Positions 33,299 through 43,708 of a stretch of DNA of 64,000 nt are shown in pieces (position 1 is the first letter of the stretch; every line of letters starts with the position of its first letter). The DNA comes from Corynebacterium vitaeruminis DSM 20294. Its GTDB lineage: Bacteria; Actinomycetota; Actinomycetes; Mycobacteriales; Mycobacteriaceae. The notes below the pieces were generated by a model. The model made no database searches and was not told the DNA's origin. It saw only the letters and a program-made list of their open reading frames with translations. The position numbers and the translations under genes were made by a program. The stretch is from the NCBI RefSeq assembly GCF_000550805.1, contig NZ_CP004353.1:2170001-2234000 (forward strand), in the 5' to 3' direction.

Positions 33299-34358
33299 GC
33301 ACCGTCGCCAGCGGCCCCTCCGGGAACGTCACGACTTCCTCCCCGTCGTGCAGGATCCAGGTGTCGACCCCGGCGGCGTCGATGGTGACGCTGACCTGGT
33401 TGCGTGTTTTCATGTTGTGGTGGTGCTGGCACAGGCAGTGCAGGTTGCGCGGGCTGGTCGCACCGCCCTCCCCGTGCGGGATGACGTGGTCGATCTGGCA
33501 GTGCTCGGCGTCCACCGAGCAGCCCGGGTAGCGGCAGCTCCCGTCGCGGCCCTTGACGAAGGCGCGCATGGTAGCGGGCGGCCCGTAGGTGTCCGACTCC
33601 GCGGTGGACATCGGCTTCACCTTCGTCACCAGCAGCTTCTTGGCCTGCGCGGGGCTAAGCCAGCCCACCTCCGGCAAGTAGGCGACCCCGTCCGGCGAGA
33701 CGTAGAGGTTCAGGTGCGCCTTGGCCTTTTGCTCACCGGCTACGAGACGTCGGAACGCTTCTGCGAGATCGCAGGCGTGTTTGCGCATGAACGCTCTCAA
33801 GCCCTTGTGTATGAACGCACCCTCGATGTCGTCGAAGGAGAATGCGAAGCGGAATCGCTGGCGCTCGTCGATGCGCACGGACCCCGTCGGCTTCTTCTCC
33901 GGCGGCGCGAGCGGCTCCGCTTGATGCATGAGGATGATCTTTCTAATGCGGTTTCCTAGCGCCGCTGCCAGCACAAATGCCTCGCTGGGCACGCGTGGCC
34001 GAAGCATCGCCGCGCAGGCGCCGTCGACCTCGTTGCGCGCGTCGTCACTCACCCCGCGCAGCTTGTTGGCCATGGCTATGAGCCGATCGACGTCGATGTG
34101 ACCGTGCTTGATCGCCTCCCCGATGACCTTGGGAAATCGCCGCAACACGATGAGTGCGTGAACGATTGCACGGATCCTCGCTTTCGATTTCACGACCTCC
34201 TTCTTGATGGCCGACACGATCTGCTCGGCGTTGCGCCCCTCTGCAAGCTGCTCCTCCACGAAGGGCAGCCACTCGGTCAGAAGCTTGCGGTTGTAGTCGG
34301 TATCCGTCTGCGCCAGCGCGACCGACGAGCGGCTCGCAGCAAAATATGCGTTATCCAT
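33282..34358 (-). CDS. HNH endonuclease-domain protein (actinobacterial DUF222/HNH type)
   Basis: A 358-residue protein of the abundant actinobacterial family in which a long helical region precedes an HNH domain. The HNH part near residues 270-325 has CRYPGC, HCQIDHVIPHGEGGATS and NLHCLCQHHHNMKT, which give the His-Asn-His metal and catalytic residues. The helical part (residues 20-210) is rich in Ala/Lys/Arg. These proteins occur in many copies in actinobacteria and are linked to mobile introns or defence, but no role is proven. Its end overlaps the siderophore ATPase gene by 17 bases. Confidence 0.85.
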   Translation of the reverse strand: MDNAYFAASRSSVALAQTDTDYNRKLLTEWLPFVEEQLAEGRNAEQIVSAIKKEVVKSKARIRAIVHALIVLRRFPKVIGEAIKHGHIDVDRLIAMANKLRGVSDDARNEVDGACAAMLRPRVPSEAFVLAAALGNRIRKIILMHQAEPLAPPEKKPTGSVRIDERQRFRFAFSFDDIEGAFIHKGLRAFMRKHACDLAEAFRRLVAGEQKAKAHLNLYVSPDGVAYLPEVGWLSPAQAKKLLVTKVKPMSTAESDTYGPPATMRAFVKGRDGSCRYPGCSVDAEHCQIDHVIPHGEGGATSPRNLHCLCQHHHNMKTRNQVSVTIDAAGVDTWILHDGEEVVTFPEGPLATVPTPRS

Positions 34359-34552
34359 TTCTTCCTTTTCGCTTATCGACGACCATGGTCGGTCGCCTCT
34401 TGCCCCAGAAGCTAACCCGGATTGTCAAGCCCGTCTACCCCACCCCTTCAAACCTGTGGATAACTTATACATAAATTAATTATCACGTTTTTGACCAGCC
34501 GTTTTGAGCCAAGGAGTTATCCACAGGGTTTGCCTTGAGTCTTCTGAACCGA
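34359..34552. other. AT-rich intergenic region upstream of the HNH gene
   Basis: Includes two segments with TGTGGATAA / TTATCCACA (34455-34464 and 34517-34526 in opposite senses), which look like DnaA-box cores, and an AT-rich run (ATACATAAATTAATTAT) that may hold the HNH promoter. A GCTTATCGACG variant of the dispersed motif is at 34371. Confidence 0.45.
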
Positions 34553-34587
34553 AAGAAAATCCCCGCCGCGGTGCGTTGCGACGGGGA
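34553..34587 (-). terminator. Terminator of the valS-folC-DUF4233 group
   Basis: On the minus strand TCCCCGTCGC / GCGGCGGGGA with an 8-base loop, followed by TTTTC, 15 bases after the DUF4233 stop. Confidence 0.85.
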
Positions 34588-34601
34588 TAATCGGGTGTGT
34601 T

Positions 34602-35027
34602 TTACATGTGCTGTGTCGTGAGCAAGCCCCTCTTCATTCGTTCGATGAGGTTCTTGCGCAGATACAGCAGGTATGCCCACACCAGAATGAAGAGGACAGC
34701 GATGAACAACGCGCTCGGGTGCACGAATGCGCCGCCCAGCGCAAAGACTTGCATGACGATGTCGGCTGGGATCGCCCACTTCGCAAACTGCAGGAACGCC
34801 AGGATCATCATGGCAACCCCCACGACGGTGATGTACACCCAGTTGAAGGTGGTCCAGTGCGAGCCCTCGTCGACGCGCAGGATCACCGTGAGCACCAGCA
34901 GGTAGCTGATCGACTCCATGCACATCGTGCCGCTCATCACGCCGCGCACGCCCTTGAGCGGGTCCTTGACAGGCGCCTGGCCCGGCCCCAGCGGGCCGTA
35001 CTCGATTTCCTCGTCCTTGCTGCTCAC
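34602..35027 (-). CDS. DUF4233 membrane protein
   Basis: A 141-residue protein with four membrane helices (SISYLLVLTVILRV, WVYITVVGVAMMILAFLQF, DIVMQVFALGGAFV, LFIAVLFILVWAYLLYL) and a basic C-terminus. The GTG at 35027 overlaps the folC stop in GTGA, so expression is coupled to folC. The order folC-DUF4233 is conserved in actinobacteria (Rv2447c-Rv2446c). Function unknown. Confidence 0.88.
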   Translation of the reverse strand: MSSKDEEIEYGPLGPGQAPVKDPLKGVRGVMSGTMCMESISYLLVLTVILRVDEGSHWTTFNWVYITVVGVAMMILAFLQFAKWAIPADIVMQVFALGGAFVHPSALFIAVLFILVWAYLLYLRKNLIERMKRGLLTTQHM

Positions 35028-36598
35028 GCGGGTTCCTTTCCAAACAGTGTGCGGGCCTCGCCGGCGGTGACGACCGATCCCGTGACGATGACGCCCGCGC
35101 CGGACTGCACGTCGGTGTCCTCGGCCAGCTCGACCGCCAGCTCGACGGCGCCGGGCAGGTTGTAGGCGACGTGTACGCGCTCGTCGCCGTAGATCTCTCG
35201 GGCGTATTCGGCCAGCTCCTCGGCGTCCATGGCGCGCGGGGAGCTGTTCGTGGTCACGACGATCTCCGACAGGTGCGGCTCGAGCGCGGCGAGCACCCCT
35301 CGAACGTCCTTGTCGCCCAGGCAGGCGACGACCCCGATGAGCCGGGAGAACTCGAAGTCGCGCTCGAGCGCGGCACCCAGTGCCTTGGCGCCATGCGGGT
35401 TGTGGGCGGCGTCGATAAACACCGTCGGGGTGGCGCGCACGCGCTCGAGGCGCCCGGGCGACTGCACCGTCGCAAAGCCAGCGCGAACGGTGTCGATGTC
35501 GAGCTGCCGCCCGGCACCGGCGCCGAAGAACGCCTCGACCGCGGCCAGCGCGCACGCGGCGTTTTGCGCCTGGTGCTCGCCGGACAACGGCAAGAAGATG
35601 TCCTCGTATTCGCCACCCAGGCCGCGGATGCTGACCTGCTGGCCGCCCACGGCGATCGACGAGGAGGTCACGCCGAACTCGACGCCGAAGCGCGCGACCT
35701 GCGCGTCGACCTTCACCGCCTGCTCGAGGATGACCCGCATCGCAGCGGGCTCCTGCTGGCCGATGATCGCGACGTTATCCGGCGGGGTGAGCAGGTCGTC
35801 GGTATCCCACCGGGACTTGATGATGCCCGCCTTCTCCCCCGCGATCTCCTCGATGGTGTCGCCGAGGAAGTCGGTGTGGTCCAGCCCGACCGGCATGACC
35901 ACCACGACGTCGGAGTTGATGACGTTGGTGGCGTCCCAGCGTCCGCCCATGCCGACCTCGACGACGGCAACGTCGACGGGGGCGTCGGCAAACGCCGCAT
36001 ACGCCATCGCCGTGAGCACCTCGAACTTGCTCATCTTCGGCCCGCCCTTCTTGGCGGACTCGGCGTCGACCATCTCGACGTAGGGCTTGATCTCCTCCCA
36101 CGTGCGCACGTAGTCGCGCGGGTGGATGGGGCGACCGTCGATGCCGATGCGCTCGGTGACCAGCTGCAGGTGCGGGCTGGTGGTGCGCCCGGTGCGGCGG
36201 TGGAAGGCGCGCAGCAGCGCCTCGATCATGCGCACCGTCGAGGTCTTGCCGTTCGTGCCCGCGACGTGGATCGACGGGAACGCCCGCTCGGGGTTGCCGA
36301 GCAGGTCCATGAGCAGCTCGATGCGCTCGAGGGTCGGGTCGATCTTGATTTCCGACCAGCGCTGATCCAGCTCCGCCTCGACCCTCGCAAGCGCTGCCAG
36401 GTCGTCCTCGGTGATTGTCGTGGGTAGCGCCTCCGGCTCCTCGTCACCGCCCGCAGCGACGTCGATAGGTAAAGACAGCACCGACTCGGACAGCTTGAGC
36501 TCGCCCAGCTCGAACCCCGGTTCTGGGGTGGAAAGCTCCGCGAAGGACTCCTCGTTGATGACGTCGTGCGAGCGCTCGGCGTCCTTGTTGTCAGACAC
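35024..36598 (-). CDS. folC: Folylpolyglutamate synthase / dihydrofolate synthase
   Basis: A 524-residue Mur-ligase-type enzyme that adds glutamate to folates and dihydropteroate. The P-loop VAGTNGKTSTV is at about residue 113 and later motifs GGRWDATNVIN, GLDHTDFLGDTIEEIAGEKAGI and AAHNPHGAKAL mark the central and C-terminal domains. The first 60 residues, acidic and Ser/Glu-rich, are not part of the fold and are longer than usual. It starts one base after valS ends, so valS-folC-DUF4233 is one operon. Confidence 0.93.
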   Translation of the reverse strand: MSDNKDAERSHDVINEESFAELSTPEPGFELGELKLSESVLSLPIDVAAGGDEEPEALPTTITEDDLAALARVEAELDQRWSEIKIDPTLERIELLMDLLGNPERAFPSIHVAGTNGKTSTVRMIEALLRAFHRRTGRTTSPHLQLVTERIGIDGRPIHPRDYVRTWEEIKPYVEMVDAESAKKGGPKMSKFEVLTAMAYAAFADAPVDVAVVEVGMGGRWDATNVINSDVVVVMPVGLDHTDFLGDTIEEIAGEKAGIIKSRWDTDDLLTPPDNVAIIGQQEPAAMRVILEQAVKVDAQVARFGVEFGVTSSSIAVGGQQVSIRGLGGEYEDIFLPLSGEHQAQNAACALAAVEAFFGAGAGRQLDIDTVRAGFATVQSPGRLERVRATPTVFIDAAHNPHGAKALGAALERDFEFSRLIGVVACLGDKDVRGVLAALEPHLSEIVVTTNSSPRAMDAEELAEYAREIYGDERVHVAYNLPGAVELAVELAEDTDVQSGAGVIVTGSVVTAGEARTLFGKEPA

Positions 36599-39325
36599 CT
36601 ACGCCAGCTCCTCGAGCCGCGCGGTGATGCGTGCGACCTCTTCTTGGGCGACCTTCTGGCGGTTGCGGATCTTCTCCACGACGGCCTCCGGCGCCTTGGC
36701 CAGGAAGTTCTCGTTGCCCAGCTTCTTCGCGGTGGTCTCCAGCTCCTTGTTGGCAGTGGCCAGGTCCTTCTCCAGGCGCTTGCGCTCCGCCGCCTTGTCG
36801 ACGGTGCCAGAGGTATCGAGCGCAACGACCACCGTGGACGTCGACAAGCGAACCTCGATGCTGGCAGACGGGGCAAAGCCGCTGGCGGGAACCTCGACCT
36901 TGGCCAGCGAACGCACCAGCCCCTCCTGCTCGGCCAGATCGCAGGACGCGAAGTCCACGGCGGCCGGCACCTTCTGGGAGGGCTTCACACCCTGGTCGGA
37001 ACGGAAGCGGCGGATCTCAGTAATAAGCTTTTCGACGTCCGCCATGCGGCGCGCGGCCTCCTCGTCGAGCGCAGCGCCGCCGTTGGTGAGCGCCTCGGTC
37101 GGCCACGCGGCGACGTTGAGGGACTCCTCGTCGGTGAGCGCCTTCCACAAAACCTCGGTGACGAACGGCATCGCCGGGTGCAGCAGCCTGAGTACGGCGT
37201 TGAGCACCTGCCCCAGGACGAGCTGGGTGTTCTCGCCGATGCGCTTCGCCTCCGGCTCGGCGGCCTCGAGGTCGCGCGGGATCTGCACCTTGGCGTACTC
37301 CAGGTACCAGTCGCAGAACTCGCCCCAGGCGAACTGGTAGAGCAGCTCGTTGGCCTTGGCGAACTGGTAGCGATCGAGGTACTCGTCGACGGCGACACGC
37401 ACGGCCTCGAGGCGATCGAGGATCCAGCGGTCGGCATCGGTCAACTCCTCGCGGGCAGGCAGCTCGCCCACGCGCGCGCCGTTCATGAGCGCGAACTTGG
37501 TGGCGTTGTAGAGCTTTGTCGCGAAGTTGCGGGAGCTCTGCGCGGAGTCCTCGCCGATCGGCAGGTCCACGCCAGGGTTGGCGCCGCGGGCCAGGGTAAA
37601 GCGCAGGGCGTCGGCGCCGAAGCGCTCGACCCAGTCCATCGGGTCGATGCCGTTGCCCAGCGACTTGCTCATCTTGCGGCCGTGCTCGTCGCGGACGAGG
37701 CCGTGCAGGAACAGGTCGGTGAACGGGATCTGCGGGCGGCCGTCCTTGCCCTCGCCCAGGGTCTCCGGGGTCTGGCTCGCCGCAAACGTGCCGAACATCA
37801 TCATGCGCGCCACCCAGAAGAACAGGATGTCGTAGGCGGTGACCAGCACGGACGTCGGGTAAAACTTCTCCAGCTCCGGGGTCTTGTCCGGCCAGCCCAT
37901 GGTCGAGAACGGCCACAGGGCGGAGCTGAACCAGGTATCCAGCACGTCCGGGTCCTGGACGTAGCCCTCGGGCGCCTGCTCGTCAGGGCCGACGCAGACG
38001 ATGTCTCGCTCGACCTCCCCGGACTCATTAGTCCGCTCCGGGCCGTACCAGATCGGGATGCGGTGACCCCACCACAGCTGGCGGGAGATGCACCAGTCGT
38101 GCATGTCGTCGACCCACTCGAAGTAGCGCGGCTCGCTCGACTTTGGATGGATGACGGTGTCGCCCTCGCGCACGGCGTCGCCGGCCATCTGCGCCAGCTT
38201 GTCCACCTTCACGAACCACTGCAGCGACAGGCGCGGTTCGACGGCCTCGCCGGAGCGCTCGGAGTGGCCGACCGAGTGCACGTAGGGGCGGATCTCCTTG
38301 ACGATGCGGCCCTGTTCGGCGAGCGCCTCGCGGATCTTCACGCGCGCCTCGTAGCGGTCCATGCCGTCGAACTGGGTGCCGGTGCCCGCGATGTGGCCGG
38401 TGGAGTCCATGATGGTGGGCATCTCGAGGTTGTGGCGCTGGCCGAGCGCGTAGTCGTTGGGGTCGTGCGCCGGGGTGATCTTTACCGCGCCGGTGCCGAA
38501 CTCGGGGTCGACGTAGTCGTCGGCGACGACGATCATCTGGCGATCGGGCAGGAACGGGTGCGGCAGCGTCGTGCCGACCAAGTCCTTGTAGCGCTCATCG
38601 TCCGGGTGGACGGCGACCGCGACGTCGCCGAGCATCGTCTCGACACGGGTGGTGGCGACGATGACGTGCGGCTCGTCGTCGTTCATGGAGCCGTAGCGGA
38701 TGGAGACGAGCTCGCCCTCAACGTCCTTGTAGACGACCTCGATGTCGGAGACCGCGGTCTCCAGCACCGGCGACCAGTTGACCAGCCGGTTGGCCTGGTA
38801 GATCATGCCCTGGTCGTAGAGCTTCTTGAAGATGGTCTGCACCGCGCGCGACAGCCTCTCATCCAAGGTAAAGCGCTCGCGCGACCAGTCGACGGAGTCG
38901 CCGATGGCGCGCATCTGGGCGCCGATCGTGCCGCCAAACTTCTTCTTCCACTCCCAGACGTGCTCGATGAACTCCTCGCGCTCGTAGTCCCAGCGCTTCT
39001 TGCCCTCGGTCTCACGCAGCATCGCCTCGACCTTGGTCTGCGTGGCGATGCCCGCGTGATCCATGCCCGGCAGCCACAGCACCTCAAAGCCCTGCATGCG
39101 CTTGCGGCGCGCGATGGCGTCCATGAGCGTGTGGTCGAGCGCGTGACCCATGTGCAGCTGACCGGTCACGTTCGGCGGCGGCAGCACGATGCTAAAGGCC
39201 GGCTTCGTGCTCGCCGGGTCGGCGGTGAAGTAGCCCTTGTCCACCCACTCCTCGTAGAGGGCGGTCTCGTGGGACTTCGGGTCCCAGCTTGCTGGCAATT
39301 TGTCTGCGCGGTTTTGATCAGTCAC
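36599..39325 (-). CDS. valS: Valyl-tRNA synthetase
   Basis: A 908-residue class I synthetase. The HIGH motif is [14 protein letters not shown] (about residue 45), the editing domain follows, KMSKSLGN is near residue 553, and the C-terminal coiled-coil arm ends in [22 protein letters not shown] take the GTG at 39325 ([19 protein letters not shown]); the extension to 39394 arises from noncoding sequence that includes a dispersed motif. Two motif copies lie in the 3' part (36839 and, with one change, 36793). Confidence 0.96.
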   Translation of the reverse strand: MTDQNRADKLPASWDPKSHETALYEEWVDKGYFTADPASTKPAFSIVLPPPNVTGQLHMGHALDHTLMDAIARRKRMQGFEVLWLPGMDHAGIATQTKVEAMLRETEGKKRWDYEREEFIEHVWEWKKKFGGTIGAQMRAIGDSVDWSRERFTLDERLSRAVQTIFKKLYDQGMIYQANRLVNWSPVLETAVSDIEVVYKDVEGELVSIRYGSMNDDEPHVIVATTRVETMLGDVAVAVHPDDERYKDLVGTTLPHPFLPDRQMIVVADDYVDPEFGTGAVKITPAHDPNDYALGQRHNLEMPTIMDSTGHIAGTGTQFDGMDRYEARVKIREALAEQGRIVKEIRPYVHSVGHSERSGEAVEPRLSLQWFVKVDKLAQMAGDAVREGDTVIHPKSSEPRYFEWVDDMHDWCISRQLWWGHRIPIWYGPERTNESGEVERDIVCVGPDEQAPEGYVQDPDVLDTWFSSALWPFSTMGWPDKTPELEKFYPTSVLVTAYDILFFWVARMMMFGTFAASQTPETLGEGKDGRPQIPFTDLFLHGLVRDEHGRKMSKSLGNGIDPMDWVERFGADALRFTLARGANPGVDLPIGEDSAQSSRNFATKLYNATKFALMNGARVGELPAREELTDADRWILDRLEAVRVAVDEYLDRYQFAKANELLYQFAWGEFCDWYLEYAKVQIPRDLEAAEPEAKRIGENTQLVLGQVLNAVLRLLHPAMPFVTEVLWKALTDEESLNVAAWPTEALTNGGAALDEEAARRMADVEKLITEIRRFRSDQGVKPSQKVPAAVDFASCDLAEQEGLVRSLAKVEVPASGFAPSASIEVRLSTSTVVVALDTSGTVDKAAERKRLEKDLATANKELETTAKKLGNENFLAKAPEAVVEKIRNRQKVAQEEVARITARLEELA
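36839..36849 (-). repeat. Dispersed motif core GCTTGTCGACG
   Basis: Exact minus-strand core within valS followed by TCCACGG; a near copy CCTTGTCGACGG lies 45 bases away at 36793-36804 in the opposite sense. Confidence 0.6.
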
Positions 39326-39372
39326 GGCTAACCATCTTAGCCCAAAGCCCGACGCAGCTAACCATTGCTTTT

Positions 39373-39390
39373 GCTTTTCGACGCCCAACC
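39373..39390 (+). repeat. Dispersed motif variant upstream of valS
   Basis: GCTTTTCGACGCCCAAC, preceded by GCTTTT, in the noncoding gap between valS and the broken VOC gene. Confidence 0.5.
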
Positions 39391-39406
39391 TCACGGCCGG
39401 CGGCCG

Positions 39407-39685
39407 CTAACCCTTCCCGTGGACGGTGATGACGTAGCCGTCGGGGTCGCGGAAGCTGAAGGTTCGGCCAGACGGGCCGTCCGTCGGCTCGGCGACGATG
39501 GCCACGGCCCCGCGCAGCGTCACGACGTTGTCGATCTAGAACCCTAAGGAGACGCCAACCCCCGGGCCAACCCCGAGGTCGACCCCCGGTAGTGGCTCGC
39601 GCACCGCGAACGGGATGGGGGCGGGGCCGAAGACGGCGGCGCCCTGTGGGCTGTGGCCGAGGCCGGTGGATGGAATTACGTTCTC
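39407..39685 (-). pseudogene. VOC (glyoxalase/dioxygenase-like) gene remnant
   Basis: The minus strand reads STGLGHSPQGAAVFGPAPIPF, then PGVGVSLGF, an in-frame TAG at 39536-39538, then GAVAIVAEPTDGPSGRTFSF and RDPDGYVITVHGKG to a TAG at 39407. This is the middle and end of a VOC-fold protein; the final RTFSFRDPDGYxITVHG is typical. No start codon or N-terminal half is found and the middle segment is shortened, so it is a decayed gene. Confidence 0.8.
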
Positions 39686-39724
39686 GGGACTCCCACGCTG
39701 GATCCCGCCACTGGGGCCACGCGC

Positions 39725-39767
39725 GCAAACGCCCCGCCGAGGCGGTGGGTCACCGGCCTTGGCGGGG
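39725..39767 (-). terminator. Terminator of mdh
   Basis: Hairpin with outer stem CGCCCCGCC/GGCGGGGCG and inner stem around GGTGAC, followed by TTTGCG on the minus strand. A GCTTTTCGACG motif variant (39766-39776) overlaps its proximal edge. Confidence 0.8.
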
Positions 39768-39787
39768 CGTCGAAAAGCGAAAATGCG

Positions 39788-40831
<1,044 letters not shown>

Positions 40832-40961
40832 CTATGGATGCGTCCCACTCCAAGATTTGTGAGCTGCATCAAATCCTTTGTAACTCCTCCCACCTTAGCG
40901 CGAAACCCACAATGTCCGCACGGGCAAAATCCAAAATTACTGGTCATTTCGGTTTGTCGTT

Positions 40962-40975
40962 TGTCACATGTGACA
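40962..40975. promoter_or_regulatory. Perfect 14-bp palindrome, probable operator
   Basis: TGTCACATGTGACA. The half sites resemble but do not match the CRP/GlxR pattern TGTGA-N6-TCACA. The binding protein is unknown; position suggests control of mdh. Confidence 0.5.
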
Positions 40976-41194
40976 GTTTTCTCATTCAATAACGAATCGG
41001 CCCTAAAGAAGGCGCAATACCACGCAAACAGGAATATTCACCCAAACGGGAAGCCGCCGCTCACGAGGCCCCACACCTTAAGGGCAGCCCATGCACGGTT
41101 GGATTTCCGAACGGACCTTTTCCACCCCCGATGGAGCGTAGAAATAGTTCCGATCCCCTTGTATCCGGTTTTTACTTCGGAGATTTCGGTATCT

Positions 41195-41224
41195 TGTGAA
41201 GCAGTGAACCGACGGGTTATAACC
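41195..41224 (+). promoter_or_regulatory. Candidate promoter toward tetR
   Basis: TTGTGA, 18-base spacer, TATAAC, with the -10 box inside GGTTATAACC. It is 286 bp upstream of the tetR start, leaving an unusually long leader. Confidence 0.4.
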
Positions 41225-41510
41225 GGCTGCCCCGGTCAAACGCGAAGGATCACACCAGCAAGTTGGCCTGCATCAGTTCCTTCGTCACGCCTTGCATAAC
41301 TGAATCGAGCCTTGCGATTTCCTCGCCCGCACCGCACACGCGGTGTGGACCCGATTCCTTACTTGTTTTGTTATTCCTAGGCGATGCGAACGCTGAAGCA
41401 GCCTCAGCGCACGTAGGGCCACCTCTTTGCCGCACGATCACCCCTCGAGCGGCATCGGGAATGAAGTGTAAGTAACAAGCAGAACACTAGGATTTTTGAG
41501 GAGCAGCATC

Positions 41511-42293
41511 GTGAAGGATCTCATCAGCGACGAGCGTGAGCCACAGGCGGAAAGCGCGGCGAGCACCGAGATAGATCACAACGAGGTCTGCCCCGACACC
41601 GTCTTAGACATCGCCATGCAGCACTTCGCCGCCGACGGCTTCGCGGACACCAAGCTGGAGAACATCGCCAAGGAATCGGGCATGTCCAAGCGCATGATCC
41701 ACTACCACTTCGGCGACAAGCGGGGCCTCTACAACCGTTGTCTGGCCAAGGCCGTCACCTACCTGCGCCCCACCCAGGAGGAGGTGCAGCTCGACACCAC
41801 CGTCCCCGTCGAGGGCATCCGACAGATCGTGGAGGCGCTGTTCCGCTGCTTCGTCGTCCACCCCGAGGCCGTGCGGCTGCTCGTCATGGAGAACCTGCAC
41901 CACTTCGGCAAGGTGACCGACCGCCGGATCTTGAGCGACAAGTCCGAGGTGATCCTGCAGCTGGACAAGCTGCTCATGAAGGGTCAGGACTCCGGCGCCT
42001 TCCGCCCGGGCATTTCCGCCCAGGACGTGTTCACCCTCATCGTCTCGATCGCGGTGTTTAGGATCTCCAACCGCTCGATCACGATGAACCTCTACGGGGT
42101 CGACACCATGGACGAGGAAAACACCGCCGGCATGGCGCGCCTCGCCAGCGACGCCACCCTCGCCTTCCTCACGAGCAACCTGAAGTCCACCTCGGACGCG
42201 GTCAGCTACCTGACCGTCAGCCTCGGCACCGAGACCGAGCTCATCGACGAGTCCGACTCGACCTACGACATCTCAGGCACGGTGTTCGAGTAA
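41511..42293 (+). CDS. TetR-family transcriptional regulator
   Basis: A 260-residue regulator. I use the GTG at 41511 with GAGGAG upstream. An acidic N-terminal tail precedes the helix-turn-helix, which is at about residues 30-80 with FADTKLENIAKESGMSKRMI and HYHFGDKRGLYNRCL, the standard TetR core. The C-terminal ligand domain extends about 150 residues and ends in a long acidic tail (STSDAVSYLTVSL...ELIDESDSTYD) longer than usual. The convergent membrane protein gene begins 11 bases past its end. Target unknown; the palindromes upstream are candidates. Confidence 0.88.
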   Translation: MKDLISDEREPQAESAASTEIDHNEVCPDTVLDIAMQHFAADGFADTKLENIAKESGMSKRMIHYHFGDKRGLYNRCLAKAVTYLRPTQEEVQLDTTVPVEGIRQIVEALFRCFVVHPEAVRLLVMENLHHFGKVTDRRILSDKSEVILQLDKLLMKGQDSGAFRPGISAQDVFTLIVSIAVFRISNRSITMNLYGVDTMDEENTAGMARLASDATLAFLTSNLKSTSDAVSYLTVSLGTETELIDESDSTYDISGTVFE

Positions 42294-42304
42294 GAAGGGT
42301 GCCC

Positions 42305-43516
42305 CTAGCGGGCAAGCATGACGCCCGGGCGCAGCAGCTGGTTGCGGACCAGCACCACCATGAGCCCGATGGTGACCGCCTGCACGGCGTAGGCCGCCAC
42401 CAGCACCGCGACGAATCCCGGTGAGCCAGCCGCCACGATGCCGTTCTTCATGAGCCCGACGTTGAGGAAGAAAAAGCTCAAGACGCCCAGCGCCACTCCC
42501 GGGCATACGAGCGTGAACGCCGCCGGGGACTGCTCCTGCGTGGTGAACACGAAGCGGCGATAGAAGCCGTTCGACGCCATGGCGCGGTGCCCCATGAACA
42601 GGAACGCCAGCTGCGCCATGAGCATGACCGCGAGCAGCAGAAACACGAGCGTCGAGCTTGGCGGGTGCTTGGTGTCGCTGGTCAGGCTGGCGATCGACTG
42701 CAGGCCGTGGCGGGAGCGCAGGCCGGTGATCGCCCACAGGGTAAGGATCGGCACGCCCAGCCACAGCGTGGCGGAGTTACCGAGGTTGAGGCCGTAGCGC
42801 AGCATGCTCATGACCCCCATCGGCAAGAAGATGAGGAACAGCAGCCCGGAGATCACCCCGAAGAAGGCGGCGCCCATCAGGCCCGCGACGACGGTGGCGG
42901 TCACGTGGCTCATCGCGGCTGGCGCGGCGAAGCCGACCGCCACCATCGAGAAGGCGAAGGCGCTGAGCAGCTGATTGAGCCCGCCGTTGGCTTTGAAGTC
43001 GAAGCCGTTGTGCAGCACCCGGTTCATGTAGCGCCCCATGTATACCAGCGCCAAGACGCCGACGAGGCCGTAGCCAATCAGCGCTGCCGGGAAGAGGTAC
43101 TCGACGATGCCCCACAGGCCGGGGATCGCGATGGCCGCGACGATGAACAGCCCGTTGATCGTCATGCCGAGGGTCAGCGGGATGGCGAGCAGGGTCACCT
43201 CGGCATTGCTCCTGACCACCGCCTGGTAGTTCTCGGTCCGCTTCCACGCCCGCAGCTGCCGGAGGTTCCACGCCAGCAGGACGAGGTGGATCGCGAAGAA
43301 CATCGCGATGCCGATGTAGGCCACGGCGATCATGGTGCGGATCAGACCGCCGCCAGCATTCCACGCCGCGGACACCGACTCGAAGGTGGGGATGGCGGTC
43401 TTCGGGTGTGGGGTCAGGTGCATGAGGTTCATGAAGAAGAGCACCGACATGCCGCCGAAACCGAGGGAGGAAAGGAAGTAGAGGGGCGAATACTTCTCGC
43501 CCAGGGTGTTTTTCAT
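42305..43516 (-). CDS. Polytopic membrane protein (TDT/SLAC1-like), operator-controlled
   Basis: A 403-residue membrane protein with about ten helices, of a tellurite-resistance/dicarboxylate or SLAC1-like type; I am not sure of the family. Examples of helices are YFLSSLGFGGMSVLFFMNL, MIAVAYIGIAMFFAIHLVLL and FVAVLVAAYAVQAVTIGLMVV. I prefer the ATG at 43516 (GGAG seven bases upstream) to that at 43576, because the latter lies inside operator 1. Twin ATACCC...GGGTAT sites upstream indicate control by a CsoR/CstR-family repressor, so the gene may belong to a sulfide/persulfide or copper response. No repressor gene is in the window. Confidence 0.7.
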   Translation of the reverse strand: MKNTLGEKYSPLYFLSSLGFGGMSVLFFMNLMHLTPHPKTAIPTFESVSAAWNAGGGLIRTMIAVAYIGIAMFFAIHLVLLAWNLRQLRAWKRTENYQAVVRSNAEVTLLAIPLTLGMTINGLFIVAAIAIPGLWGIVEYLFPAALIGYGLVGVLALVYMGRYMNRVLHNGFDFKANGGLNQLLSAFAFSMVAVGFAAPAAMSHVTATVVAGLMGAAFFGVISGLLFLIFLPMGVMSMLRYGLNLGNSATLWLGVPILTLWAITGLRSRHGLQSIASLTSDTKHPPSSTLVFLLLAVMLMAQLAFLFMGHRAMASNGFYRRFVFTTQEQSPAAFTLVCPGVALGVLSFFFLNVGLMKNGIVAAGSPGFVAVLVAAYAVQAVTIGLMVVLVRNQLLRPGVMLAR

Positions 43517-43574
43517 CAAAGCTCCAAATGATAGGCACTCCGCGTTATCGACACGCGGTTTCACCACCATAGAC

Positions 43575-43590
43575 ATACCCCACCGGGTAT
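43575..43590. promoter_or_regulatory. CsoR/CstR-like operator 1
   Basis: ATACCCCACCGGGTAT: 6-bp inverted half sites ATACCC/GGGTAT, 59 bp upstream of the preferred start of the membrane protein. Confidence 0.7.
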
Positions 43591-43599
43591 ATGAAATTT

Positions 43600-43615
43600 A
43601 TACCCCCTGGGGTAT
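43600..43615. promoter_or_regulatory. CsoR/CstR-like operator 2
   Basis: ATACCCCCTGGGGTAT: 7-bp half sites ATACCCC/GGGGTAT. It is 25 bp from operator 1, center to center, so both may flank the promoter. Confidence 0.75.
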
Positions 43616-43634
43616 TTTTATCCCCTCGACGCCG

Positions 43635-43667
43635 AAGGCCCAAGACCAATCCGGTCTTGGGCCTTTT
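43635..43667. terminator. Terminator downstream of clpX
   Basis: Perfect 13-bp stem AAGGCCCAAGACC/GGTCTTGGGCCTT with a 7-base or shorter loop. The T run is better in the plus direction, but only clpX (minus) needs it. Confidence 0.75.
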
Positions 43668-43690
43668 GAATGCGGGCGCGGCGGCGTAGC

Positions 43691-43708
43691 CGTCGACAAG
43701 CGAATGCT
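43691..43708 (-). repeat. Dispersed motif after the clpX stop codon
   Basis: Exact core on the minus strand (43691-43701), followed by GCTACGCC and preceded by GCATTC, 7 bases after the clpX stop codon. Confidence 0.75.

Noticed and set aside
36566-39331. 921-codon plus-strand frame opposite valS
   Set aside because: Antisense shadow of valS.
41216-41225. GGTTATAACC considered as a transposon end
   Set aside because: No matching inverted copy or transposase; it coincides with a -10 box.
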